Shown here piece by piece: positions 23,662 to 31,664 of a DNA stretch of 64,000 bases (position 1 is the first letter of the stretch; each line of letters begins with the position of its first letter). This DNA comes from Candidatus Saccharimonadota bacterium. GTDB lineage: Bacteria; Patescibacteriota; Saccharimonadia; Saccharimonadales; UBA4665. The translations under genes were made by a program, and so were the position numbers. The stretch is taken from contig JARIHC010000006.1 in the NCBI GenBank assembly GCA_029288485.1, positions 62,001 to 126,000 of the forward strand, given 5' to 3'. The notes under the pieces were generated by a model that did not search any database, had not been told where the DNA came from, and was given only the letters and a program-made list of their open reading frames with translations.

Positions 23662-26214
23662 GTGAAACTACCGAAGACTTATCAGCCAAGTGAACACGAA
23701 GATAGCATCTATGCTTTATGGGAAAAGAGCGGAGCCTTCCAGCCCAGCGGAAAAGGCAAGCCCTATTCTATAGTGATGCCGCCGCCCAATGCTAACGCGA
23801 ACCTTCACCTGGGGCACGGTCTAACACTAGCGATTGAAGACATTTTGATACGCTATCACCGTCAAAAAGGGGAGAACGTACTGTTTGTCCCAGGCGCCGA
23901 CCATGCCGGTTTCGAAACCTGGGTCGTGTACGAGAAAAAGTTGGTTCAGGAAGGCAAGAGCCGGTTCGATTTTTCACGTGAAGAATTATATAAACAGATA
24001 TGGGATTTTGTTGCCAAAAACAAAGACAACTATGAGAGGCAGTTTCGACAACTCGGCGCCAGCCCTGATTGGCGTCACTACGTTTATACGCTCGACGACA
24101 AGATAGTTAAGCGGGCTTACGCCACCTTTAAGAAGATGTTTAAAGAGGGAAGAATTTACCGTGCCGAGAAGCTAGTTAACTTCTGCACTTACCACGGCAC
24201 AGGCTTTGCTGATATAGAGGTAGCCCACAAAGAAGAACAGGGACACTTGTGGCATATTAGGTATCCGTTGACTGACGGCAGCGGGGAAATGGTTGTAGCT
24301 ACTACGCGCCCGGAAACTATGCTTGGCGACACCGCTGTAGCCGTTAACCCTGGCGATAAACGCTACGCCAAGTTGGTAGGCAAGACTATTAAGTTGCCGC
24401 TAACACACCGCGAAATCCCCATCTTGGCGGACGATTTTGTTGATATGGAGTTTGGCACCGGAGCCGTTAAAGTCACGCCTGCCCATGATCCGAACGACTT
24501 CGAAATCGGCCAGCGCCATGACCTGCCGCTCATATCTGTTATAAGCCATGAAGGTAAGTTGGTTGACGTACCAGAAAATTACCGAGGCATGAGTGTGGAA
24601 GAGGGCCGCCAGAAGATCCTTGCGCATCTAAAGGAGCAGGGCTTTTTGCTAAAAACCGAGAAACACACCCATAGCGTCGGCCACTGCTACAAATGCGACA
24701 CGGTCATCCAGCCACTCCTTCGCGAACAGTGGTTTATAGATGTGCAGCCGTTAGCTAAGCGGGCAATTGAGCAACTGAAGAATAAGAAGATTGTTTTCCA
24801 TCCTGAAAGCAAGCGCGATCAACTTATAAAATACTTGGAAGGGTTACGAGACTGGAATATAAGCCGCCAGATTGCTTGGGGTATACCTATACCGGCCTTT
24901 CAAAATGTGGATGATTCAGATGATTGGATTTATGATGATCGGGTAAAAGAGGAGATTATAGAGGTTGAGGGCAAAACTTATAGGCGCGATCCGGACGTTT
25001 TTGATACTTGGTTCTCGTCTAGTTCCTGGCCTTACGCAACCATAGACTATCCTGACGGCGATGATTTTAAGACCTTTTACCCTTTATCTGTCATGGAAAC
25101 AGCTGCAGACATTCTATACCCTTGGGTGTCGCGCATGATTATGTTTGGGCTGTACGTAACAGATGAAATTCCTTTCCGCGAGGTCTATTTGCATGGGCTT
25201 ATACAGGACGAACACGGCCAAAAAATGAGCAAAAGTAAAGGCAATGTGGTTAATCCTATCGACAAAGTAAAGGAATACGGCTCTGACGCTTTCCGCATGG
25301 GCATTATCAGCGACGAATCTGCCGGCAAGAACCGTCCGTATGATGAAAGTAAGCTTGTTGGCGCCCGGAATTTTGCTAACAAGTTATGGAATATTACTCG
25401 TTATATAGAAGATGTGCTGGGTGATGAAACCGCTAGGGAAGAGACCAAACCTAACACTGCCGCTGATCATTGGATATTGAGCAAATTACAACAATCACAG
25501 AAGAAGATTTGTCAAGATTTAGACAGTTACCGCTTCGCCGAGGCATATAACACTCTGTACCATTTTGTCTGGGACGATTTGGCGGATTGGTACATTGAAG
25601 CTAGCAAGACCGATCCAAATAAACCTCTGCTGGCTTACTTGCTCGAAAAAGTGTTGATTTTAGCACATCCGTTCGCACCTTTTTTGACTGAAACTATTTG
25701 GCAAACGCTGGCTTGGGAAAACGAGTCTGTGCTGGCTGTTCGCGTAATTAAGGAAACTAGCCCGTTCGACAGCAAACAGGCAGAGGAGTTCGGAGAAGTG
25801 CAGGCAATAGTGGCTGAAGTTCGTGCTATTCAACGCGCACTCAAAGTATCTGGAGTGACTTTACAGCATGACAACATATCATTTTTGAATAATAACTCGG
25901 GGGTTATTAAGCGTTTGGCCAGATTAAAATCGGTGGCTATAGCCAAGAAAGGCAGCGGCATACAGTTAACTGGAACTAAACATGCCTGCTGGCTTAATAT
26001 AGAAGTCTCTCAGGCCCGCAAATACGCCAAAGAGCTATCTGACAAGCACGAGCGACAAAAGGCCATTATAAAGCAGCTGGAAGGCCGGCTAGCCAATAAA
26101 AACTACGTGGAGAACGCTCCCGGCAAGATTGTAGACCAAACGAGACAGCAGCTTACAGAGGCAAAAGAGTTAATTTCTGCCATAGAGACAGAACAGAAAC
26201 GCTACGCCAGTTAA
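23662..26214 (+). CDS. valS: Valyl-tRNA synthetase
   Basis: An 850-residue class Ia synthetase. PPPNANANLHLGH gives the HIGH motif at 49-52, the editing domain carries TTRPETMLGDTAVAVNP, KMSKSKGN starts at 521, and the anticodon-binding domain and a C-terminal coiled-coil (about 785-850) follow. GTG start; a TATTAT box lies about seven bases upstream. Full length and well conserved. Downstream of tsaD with a short gap, as translation genes often are in this group. Confidence 0.96.
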   Translation: MKLPKTYQPSEHEDSIYALWEKSGAFQPSGKGKPYSIVMPPPNANANLHLGHGLTLAIEDILIRYHRQKGENVLFVPGADHAGFETWVVYEKKLVQEGKSRFDFSREELYKQIWDFVAKNKDNYERQFRQLGASPDWRHYVYTLDDKIVKRAYATFKKMFKEGRIYRAEKLVNFCTYHGTGFADIEVAHKEEQGHLWHIRYPLTDGSGEMVVATTRPETMLGDTAVAVNPGDKRYAKLVGKTIKLPLTHREIPILADDFVDMEFGTGAVKVTPAHDPNDFEIGQRHDLPLISVISHEGKLVDVPENYRGMSVEEGRQKILAHLKEQGFLLKTEKHTHSVGHCYKCDTVIQPLLREQWFIDVQPLAKRAIEQLKNKKIVFHPESKRDQLIKYLEGLRDWNISRQIAWGIPIPAFQNVDDSDDWIYDDRVKEEIIEVEGKTYRRDPDVFDTWFSSSSWPYATIDYPDGDDFKTFYPLSVMETAADILYPWVSRMIMFGLYVTDEIPFREVYLHGLIQDEHGQKMSKSKGNVVNPIDKVKEYGSDAFRMGIISDESAGKNRPYDESKLVGARNFANKLWNITRYIEDVLGDETAREETKPNTAADHWILSKLQQSQKKICQDLDSYRFAEAYNTLYHFVWDDLADWYIEASKTDPNKPLLAYLLEKVLILAHPFAPFLTETIWQTLAWENESVLAVRVIKETSPFDSKQAEEFGEVQAIVAEVRAIQRALKVSGVTLQHDNISFLNNNSGVIKRLARLKSVAIAKKGSGIQLTGTKHACWLNIEVSQARKYAKELSDKHERQKAIIKQLEGRLANKNYVENAPGKIVDQTRQQLTEAKELISAIETEQKRYAS

Positions 26215-26236
26215 CCCTAGAGCGTCAAAGATTTAA

Positions 26237-26265
26237 TTGATTAAGTGCAGCAATTGTGGTATACA
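26237..26265 (+). promoter_or_regulatory. Promoter of the 26274 gene
   Basis: TTGATT (26237-26242), 17 bases, TATACA (26260-26265); the ATG at 26274 lies eight bases later, so the transcript is probably leaderless. Confidence 0.7.
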
Positions 26266-26273
26266 TTGGTATC

Positions 26274-26750
26274 ATGACGGGTCGGGCTTCATCTTCTAAC
26301 ATATATGCTGCGATTAACGATTTTTCGCAGGAGTGCCGAGAGTGGCGGGACATTCCCGACGAAGTCAGATTACTTTGCGTAGAGGTAGTGGGCGATACTC
26401 TGACTTTGAGTGACGAAGAGCTTATTTATGCCGCTATGGATTTAGATGACGCAGCTAACACTAACGACCGTGTAACGAGAGAAGTTATTCGTTTTGCCAA
26501 GCTGGGAGACGCATTTCGTAGAGACATTAATAAATCGCAGGTTCCGGCTCTTGGTATTGGCCTTGATATGATTCAAACTTGCGCCATGGAGGGGCTGCGT
26601 ATAGGAGTAGCTACAAGAAGGTTCCGAGTAGAATACCCCGACAAGTTTGACGTTATAGGCGACGGATACTACGCAAGCGATGCATTTAACAACGGTACGC
26701 TGCTTGCTAAACGCCTAATTACAGGCTACATCGAGCAGCAATCTAGCTAG
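26274..26750 (+). CDS. Hypothetical protein
   Basis: A 158-residue acidic protein with no signal or membrane helix. It appears mainly helical (EVRLLCVEVVGDTLTLSDEEL, LLAKRLITGYIEQQ). No known family recognised. ATG 26274 was preferred to a GTG at 26256, because the latter lies inside the promoter spacer. The gene converges on the HD-domain gene and overlaps it by four bases. Confidence 0.65.
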   Translation: MTGRASSSNIYAAINDFSQECREWRDIPDEVRLLCVEVVGDTLTLSDEELIYAAMDLDDAANTNDRVTREVIRFAKLGDAFRRDINKSQVPALGIGLDMIQTCAMEGLRIGVATRRFRVEYPDKFDVIGDGYYASDAFNNGTLLAKRLITGYIEQQSS

Positions 26751-27439
26751 GTTATTATTCTGTTACTAAAAAGCCATTCAACCCGCTGCTCGCTTGTCGG
26801 GAAGTTTTCTAGAAGAACTGCCTTTTGAGCATCAGTGTCGCCGAACTCGGCAAGACCTTTGTCGTTTTTACGAGTGGTTAGCGCATCAAAGAAATCTACA
26901 AGCATTATAAGCTTAGCCATCGCTTCGACTTTTTGTTGCGCTCCGTCAGATAAGGGTGGTGAGGTATGGTCTTCTAGCTCTATGCCGTAACCGTCAGGTT
27001 TATATGCGTGGTGCAGCCCGGCTACTAGGCCGGAATATAAGTGAGTTTCTTTTAGGGTGTGGTAACCAATTTCGGCGTGGCGCTTGATGTCTTCGTACTG
27101 TTCTTCGGTGATGCCGCTTGTAGTCTCCAGCGTACCTTTTTCTATGCCAATTTTTCCAATGTCATGCCCGCAACCGGCAAATAGTGGAAAGTGTAAGTCT
27201 GGCTGGTCCTCTGATAAAGCTATGCCGTGGGCATAAATTCCAACTCGCAAACTGTGGGCATAAGTTATGGGGCTGTGTTCGGCTAACGGCTGAATAACAG
27301 ATTTAAAGTTTTGCCATGTTTCTGGTTTGATACCTGCTTGGCGAGCCAGAGCGTCTACTACGGCAGTTAAACTATCAATTTCAGGCGTGAGGTTCACTTC
27401 TTCGCCCTGAGTAATTGCCGATTCTTGCTCTTTCGACAT
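26747..27439 (-). CDS. HD-domain metal-dependent phosphohydrolase (HD-GYP-like)
   Basis: A 230-residue cytoplasmic protein. His62 precedes the HD pair at 92-93 (FAGCGHDIGKIGI), followed by HAEIGYHTL, GLHHAYKPDGYG and a later LVDFFDALTTRK with the closing Asp. This is the HD/HD-GYP fold that hydrolyses nucleotides or cyclic dinucleotides. The GYP signature is present only in part (DGYG rather than the HH-GYP form), and no partner input domain is fused, so the substrate is undecided. It is adjacent to the HTH-HAD regulator on the same strand. Confidence 0.85.
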   Translation of the reverse strand: MSKEQESAITQGEEVNLTPEIDSLTAVVDALARQAGIKPETWQNFKSVIQPLAEHSPITYAHSLRVGIYAHGIALSEDQPDLHFPLFAGCGHDIGKIGIEKGTLETTSGITEEQYEDIKRHAEIGYHTLKETHLYSGLVAGLHHAYKPDGYGIELEDHTSPPLSDGAQQKVEAMAKLIMLVDFFDALTTRKNDKGLAEFGDTDAQKAVLLENFPTSEQRVEWLFSNRIIT

Positions 27440-27482
27440 ATTAAAATTATATCATTAAAAGTCGACTATTGCAAAACAAGGT

Positions 27483-28334
27483 TTAGGTGGCGGGCTCTAA
27501 GGCCTGACGGACAGCGTCCGCTGATTTGTCTGGCTGGGTGTCATCAAACCACATTACATTCCACCCCAGTTTAGCAGCAGCACCGAGGTTAGGCCGCGAA
27601 TCGTCTATCAGCATGATTTCCGATGCGGGGAGATCGGATTCCTTAGCGGCAGCCTCATAAATCGCCGCTTCTGGCTTGAGAGCGCCGATTTTTGACGAGT
27701 CAATAATAGCGTCGTAACTGATATCTGGTATCTTACCGGCTTGGCGTAGGGCGTCTATAAAGCCGGGCATGGTGTTGGTTAATAAGCCAACTCCGTAGTG
27801 CTTGGAGGCTGATTCAATAATCTCGTGCATAATCTGTACTTTATCAACGGCCGACAAGTAATATTCCAGCCAATTTATCTCTTTGACGCCTGTTTTTTTG
27901 GCTAGTTCTACATTGAGATCGTGAAGGCTCGCGCGGCCGCGGCAAACTTCGTCATTATAGCGCCAGTAAACAGATTCCACGACATCTGGAGCAGCGCCGG
28001 TGTCAGCCGCTATTTTAATAAGTGCTGCTTGATCTGACCCAACCAGGCAGCCATTCATATCAAAGTATATGAAACTAGCTCCTGATTTGGTCTTATATAG
28101 CTCGCGGCGGACTTTAACAGGGGACTGTCCGACCAATTCGTCCAGGCTTAGGCCTATGGTCTCAGCGATGGACTGAATAGTAAAAATAGAAGGTGCTTTA
28201 ATAGCGCCGCGCTCAATCTTGGTTAATGTCGAAAAGCTTAGTCCGGCTTTTTGACACAACTGTTGCTGTGTTAATCCGGCATTTTGGCGTGCCTTTTGCA
28301 GCCTTTTGCCCAACCCCCTCTCATCCATAGCCAC
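27483..28334 (-). CDS. XRE helix-turn-helix fused to a HAD-like hydrolase
   Basis: A 283-residue two-domain protein. Residues about 8-67 are a Cro/CI-type helix-turn-helix (LQKARQNAGLTQQQLCQKAG, LSFSTLTKIERG). Residues about 88-270 are a haloacid dehalogenase fold: FIYFDMNGCLV with nucleophile Asp92, GLLTNT for motif II, GALKPEAAIY with the Lys, and MLIDDSRPNL for motif IV. The second acidic residue of motif I is Asn94 instead of Asp, which may weaken phosphatase activity and favour ligand sensing. The fusion suggests a phosphorylated-metabolite-controlled regulator. Targets unknown. Confidence 0.85.
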   Translation of the reverse strand: MAMDERGLGKRLQKARQNAGLTQQQLCQKAGLSFSTLTKIERGAIKAPSIFTIQSIAETIGLSLDELVGQSPVKVRRELYKTKSGASFIYFDMNGCLVGSDQAALIKIAADTGAAPDVVESVYWRYNDEVCRGRASLHDLNVELAKKTGVKEINWLEYYLSAVDKVQIMHEIIESASKHYGVGLLTNTMPGFIDALRQAGKIPDISYDAIIDSSKIGALKPEAAIYEAAAKESDLPASEIMLIDDSRPNLGAAAKLGWNVMWFDDTQPDKSADAVRQALEPAT

Positions 28335-28395
28335 ATATTACCAATTAACAGAGGAAAATCCAAACCAAAATGGCATTAAATGGCTAGAAAACTTC

Positions 28396-28575
28396 TTATT
28401 GAGGTGTTATGAAGTAAGCTAAGATTGTGTAGAAAACTATTGTCGCGATGATAAAGAATACGCCTGTTATCAGCCAGACGTTTTGCGAATTACCGTAGCC
28501 GACACGGCGGCCAAGGATACTGTAAGCTACAGCAGCAACACCAGCACCAAAAAATATAGAGTAGAGAAGGTTCAT
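28396..28575 (-). CDS. Small two-helix membrane protein (59 residues)
   Basis: An open frame from ATG (28575-28573) to TAA (28398-28396). It encodes two hydrophobic helices, about 2-22 and 33-55, joined by a polar turn LGRRVGYGNSQ. No family recognised. It lies between the HIT gene and the HTH-HAD gene, 14 bases after the HIT stop, on the same strand. The dense coding, clean hydrophobic pattern and position support it as a real gene. Confidence 0.6.
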   Translation of the reverse strand: MNLLYSIFFGAGVAAVAYSILGRRVGYGNSQNVWLITGVFFIIATIVFYTILAYFITPQ

Positions 28576-28589
28576 GCCTATATTGTAGC

Positions 28590-28982
28590 TTAAAGCGCAA
28601 GTTTTTTAGCCATTTGGGCCAGAGCATCATGGTCAGGCTCTGATTCTAGATCTTGGGGCGCCTTAAACTCACTGGAATCGTTAAAGGGTATTAATTGTAC
28701 ATGAGCGTGCGGTACATCTACGCCGACAATTCGTTCACCTACATACTTAGTACCAAGGGTTTCGCGCAGACGCTTGGCTAGCTTCAAGGTAGTTGCCATC
28801 ACCGCCTGGTAGTCTTCTAAGGGTAAGTCCCAGACAAATTCTATCTGTTTTTTGGGGATAATTAGGGTGTGGCCGGGTTGTACGGGGTGAATATCCAAAA
28901 AGGCCAGGGTCAGATCATCTTCGTATAATTTATGGCAAGGAATTTCGCCTTTAATAATTTGAGTGAAAATGGTGTCGGCCAT
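28590..28982 (-). CDS. HIT-family nucleotide-binding hydrolase
   Basis: A 130-residue protein of the HIT superfamily, hydrolysing or transferring nucleotidyl groups. Marks: an FTQIIKGEIPC-type start, AFLDIHPVQPGHTLIIPK, and the active-site motif PHAHVQLIP with His92, His94 and Gln96 in the third position (as in galactose-1-phosphate uridylyltransferase and several bacterial HIT proteins). The ATG at 28982 matches the family start better than the upstream frame; a TATACA/TACAAT box lies shortly upstream. Confidence 0.92.
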   Translation of the reverse strand: MADTIFTQIIKGEIPCHKLYEDDLTLAFLDIHPVQPGHTLIIPKKQIEFVWDLPLEDYQAVMATTLKLAKRLRETLGTKYVGERIVGVDVPHAHVQLIPFNDSSEFKAPQDLESEPDHDALAQMAKKLAL

Positions 28983-29037
28983 GGGATTTATTGTATACCA
29001 TCTGCGGCCTAGCTCAGATACGGACTCTTGCAATATA

Positions 29038-29092
29038 TACTAAAACATGCTATTATTACTCGGCTTGTTTCTTTGGGAAGTATATTTTAGTA
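29038..29092 (+). repeat. Inverted repeats in the 170-base leader region of the TPM/LemA-like operon
   Basis: TACTAAAA (29038-29045) pairs with TTTTAGTA (29085-29092), and CTCGG near 29060 pairs with CCGAG at 29093-29097. A GAGG ribosome site precedes the start at 29156. The region 28983-29155 otherwise holds only the HIT promoter and AT-rich DNA. Confidence 0.45.
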
Positions 29093-29155
29093 CCGAGGTT
29101 ATAAGGGCTCGTTAATTTTTTAGAGCTAAATCGCAACTATAAGCGAGGTTAGAGC

Positions 29156-30604
29156 ATGCTCACGATTGTGTGCATCCTGATCTCTCTCGCTATATTCGGC
29201 GTCATTGCCTTTTTTGGCAACCGTGCGAAGGTGAGAGATTTCTACGGGAAGCTGCGGAGCATCACGCTGCACGAGTTCATTGCCGGCGCAATCGTGATCG
29301 GCATTGCAGCGTTTCTGGCTACCGTGGTTGTGGGACCCGGCCTGGCGCGTGAAAGTGCCATCGGCGGTTACCACGAGTTTTGGAACGGCTCGGTTACGGA
29401 ACCGGTCGTCCAGGTCGACGAATGTCACCGTGATGGTTCGTGCGAGCACACCTACAGGTGTGATCACGAAGAAGTCTGGCACACCACCTACAACAGCAAA
29501 GGCGAAGCGAGCGGCGGCTACTGGGAAGATATCTATCACCAGTGCCCGTACGCCACGCGCGAGCTGAAGTACGTGCTGGAAACCAACATCGGCAAGTCGT
29601 TCACGATTGCTGACGGTTACTTCGAAGCCCATCCAGAGGAATGGAGGAGTGGAGAAGGTTTGCCAAGCGTCAGTGAAGTGCCGCGTGAACCGCCTGAACG
29701 GTGGATCAAGGCCAAGACTGACCTGGAAAACGGTCTTTCGGATCCGGTAACTAAAGTTGCCGAATACGAAAACTTCATCCTGGCCAGCGATAGCGAACTG
29801 TACACCGAATACGAAGGAGGCATTGAAGAGTACCAGAAAGCCGGCCTGTTGCCCAAGACCACGGCTCATCTGGACGAAGACAACATGCTGTTCGATTACG
29901 ACATGCAGGCGCAGAAGGTCCAGGCAGTAGGCGGACTTAAGCTTGCCAATATTGGCGAGTGGCAAAACCGCTTGATGCGCCTAAATGCAGCACTCGGCGT
30001 TGACTTTCAGGGTGACATTCACATCGTTCTGGTGCCCGCTGACAAGATCAGCAATCCGGACGAATACATCACCGCTCTGAAGGCCTACTGGACGAGTTTG
30101 GGCAAGTGGAGTATTTCCAAGAACGGCATCATCCTGGCTATCGGAGTGAGTCCCGACGGCAAAACCGTCGAATGGTCTCGCGCTGAAACTGGGATGCCCG
30201 TGGGTAACGAGCAGATGCTCGCCGCCCTGAAGTTCGACCTGTCGGGTGAATCGTTCGATCCGGACGTCTTGCTCGGCAATGTCTCAGCCAGCATCCACAA
30301 AAAAGGCAGCGAATCCGAAATCGTTTACGACAAGGCCGGAGGCGGCTTGGTGGGCAACATCGTGTTTACCAAGTTCCCGTTTGCGCGGGCTTGCATGAAG
30401 TGCGAGGACGAAGGCGATAACGGCGCTGGCTACGTCGATCTTCGAGATCAGGTTCCGATTACCACCGGAGCAAAGATTGAGATGATCATCGTTGTTGCAG
30501 TCATAACGCTGGTGCTCGGCGCGCTGTTTTATTTCCTGGATCCGTTCGGGAAATTGTTTGGTTCGTCGGACGAAGAAGAAAAAACCAACCGTTACACGTA
30601 CTAG
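29156..30604 (+). CDS. TPM-like membrane protein with Cys-rich extracytoplasmic domain
   Basis: A 482-residue protein with two N-terminal hydrophobic helices (about 1-18 and 41-61), a large outer part and a C-terminal helix (about 439-462). Residues 80-125 hold a Cys/His cluster (DECHRDGSCEHTYRCDHEE). Residues about 270-370 resemble the TPM fold (DIHIVLVPADK, then NGIILAIGVS), as in YgcG-like proteins that pair with LemA. Codons are GC-rich with many CTG, AAG and ATC, unlike neighbouring genes. The LemA-like gene follows 36 bases later. Role unknown; the TPM/LemA pairing supports an envelope function. Confidence 0.7.
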   Translation: MLTIVCILISLAIFGVIAFFGNRAKVRDFYGKLRSITLHEFIAGAIVIGIAAFLATVVVGPGLARESAIGGYHEFWNGSVTEPVVQVDECHRDGSCEHTYRCDHEEVWHTTYNSKGEASGGYWEDIYHQCPYATRELKYVLETNIGKSFTIADGYFEAHPEEWRSGEGLPSVSEVPREPPERWIKAKTDLENGLSDPVTKVAEYENFILASDSELYTEYEGGIEEYQKAGLLPKTTAHLDEDNMLFDYDMQAQKVQAVGGLKLANIGEWQNRLMRLNAALGVDFQGDIHIVLVPADKISNPDEYITALKAYWTSLGKWSISKNGIILAIGVSPDGKTVEWSRAETGMPVGNEQMLAALKFDLSGESFDPDVLLGNVSASIHKKGSESEIVYDKAGGGLVGNIVFTKFPFARACMKCEDEGDNGAGYVDLRDQVPITTGAKIEMIIVVAVITLVLGALFYFLDPFGKLFGSSDEEEKTNRYTY

Positions 30605-30640
30605 AAGTGCCTATCCGTTAACTCCGACCATAGGAGAAGC

Positions 30641-31324
30641 ATGCAAGAGAAAGGCAGTTCCAAACCCTGGTACCAAAGGCCCGGGCCGTTGGCTGGGGTG
30701 GGCATCGCTATTTTGGTGGTGCTTTTCGCGGTTTTCCTTTTCTCGAAGCACGAAAGCATCGTGAGCGAAGGCAACAAGAAGCAGCAGGGCCTGATCGTTT
30801 TCTGGAACGAAACGACTAACGTCCTGAGCGGCTGCATCATCGAAACGAAGGAAGCAGCCGGCATTGCGGAAGCGCAGACGGGGGCCATTAACAAGGTCAT
30901 CTCGGAAGCGGTTCGCGGTCGCTACGAAGAGCCATCCACGGCGCAGCCTGGCGGAGGAAAGAACTCCCTGTTCAGCGCCATGGTCGAGGCTTATCCGAAT
31001 ACGGATCAGCTCTCGAAAACGTTCCAGGACGTACTGACGGTGGTCACCGGATGCCGGACGAAATTCCAGCACACCCAGGCCGAACTCCAAAAGCACGTCA
31101 CCATGTTCAACGAATGGCGGGAAGGTTCATTCCTGAACCGAAAGCTCGGCGCGGAAAATTACCCCACCGACAAGCTCGTCATCGAAGTTGGCAAAAAGAA
31201 GGTCAGCGGTCAAGCTGCGCTCGACAAGATGCGCCAGCTCGTGGTCATCAAAGAAGCAAATACTGGCCGCGAAACCGGTGAAATCGAAGCGGTCAATCCG
31301 TTCGGAGAAAAATCCGCCGAATAG
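30641..31324 (+). CDS. LemA-like membrane protein
   Basis: A 227-residue protein with one N-terminal helix (about 17-37), then a long helical outer domain. LFSAMVEAYPNTDQLSKTFQDVL and KHVTMFNEWREGSFLNRKLG follow the LemA pattern in which an EAYP motif precedes the last long helices. Two Cys (in SGCII and TGCRT) are unusual for the family. GC-rich codons as in the preceding gene, with an AGGAG site before the ATG. The two genes form a pair that probably arrived together. Function of LemA proteins is unsettled. Confidence 0.72.
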   Translation: MQEKGSSKPWYQRPGPLAGVGIAILVVLFAVFLFSKHESIVSEGNKKQQGLIVFWNETTNVLSGCIIETKEAAGIAEAQTGAINKVISEAVRGRYEEPSTAQPGGGKNSLFSAMVEAYPNTDQLSKTFQDVLTVVTGCRTKFQHTQAELQKHVTMFNEWREGSFLNRKLGAENYPTDKLVIEVGKKKVSGQAALDKMRQLVVIKEANTGRETGEIEAVNPFGEKSAE

Positions 31325-31360
31325 CGGTTTAGCTAGGAGAACTATACGAATCTAACAGCC

Positions 31361-31396
31361 GAGACCCTAGGTCTCTAAATCCTCTCAACCGAGAGG
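31361..31396 (+). repeat. Two short hairpins at the head of the 340-base 3' region
   Basis: GAGACC (31361-31366) pairs with GGTCTC (31370-31375) across CTA, and CCTCTC (31381-31386) with GAGAGG (31391-31396) across AACC. Further downstream GGGCG near 31399 can pair with CGCCC near 31441. The gene-free stretch 31325-31664 is thus mainly a structured 3' region ending in a terminator and a ribozyme. Confidence 0.6.
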
Positions 31397-31510
31397 TGGG
31401 CGAGGGATCGTCATCTGAGCCATGTGTTCATTTGGATTCCCCGCCCGGCAGCCGGATTAACTTGTAGAGTCCCTTCCAGGATTCCTTGCAATATCCATGT
31501 CTGCCAGCGA

Positions 31511-31562
31511 GGTAGAATCACTTTGTAGCAGCCTAACGGCTCCAAATGATTCCTACCTTTTT
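31511..31562 (+). terminator. Long terminator hairpin behind the LemA-like gene
   Basis: GGTAG-AATCA (31511-31520) pairs with TGATT-CTACC (31548-31557, one bulged C), continued inside by TTTG/CAAA and AGCC/GGCT around TAAC. Five T residues (31558-31562) follow. The hammerhead ribozyme begins two bases later. Confidence 0.82.
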
Positions 31563-31563
31563 C

Positions 31564-31614
31564 GCACTCCACGAATGCGTATTCGTGCTGATGAGTCCAA
31601 AAGGACGAAAGTGC
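31564..31614 (+). ncRNA. Type III hammerhead self-cleaving ribozyme
   Basis: All conserved parts are present in order. Stem III is GCACT (31564-31568) with AGTGC (31610-31614). The cleavage residue is C31569. Stem I is a closed hairpin, CACGAAT (31570-31576) with ATTCGTG (31581-31587) and loop GCGT. The core CTGATGA is at 31588-31594. Stem II is GTCC (31595-31598) with GGAC (31603-31606) and loop AAAA. The core GAAA is at 31607-31610. The open end is stem III, which defines type III. Cleavage is predicted after C31569. It lies just behind the terminator of the foreign-looking TPM/LemA-like pair. Confidence 0.9.
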
Positions 31615-31629
31615 ACCAGTGTTAGAAGA

Positions 31630-31658
31630 TTGACTTATAGCGATATTAATGCTACTAT
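31630..31658 (+). promoter_or_regulatory. Promoter of the DUF4097-like gene
   Basis: TTGACT (31630-31635), 17 bases ending TGC, TACTAT (31653-31658). The ATG at 31665 lies six bases later, so the transcript is predicted to start at or next to its start codon, and the ribozyme lies outside it. Confidence 0.75.
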
Positions 31659-31664
31659 TATCTT

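Noticed and set aside
29126-29965. Minus-strand open frame of 279 codons
   Set aside because: It is an antisense shadow of the GC-rich TPM-like gene, which has the ribosome site, membrane pattern and gene partner.
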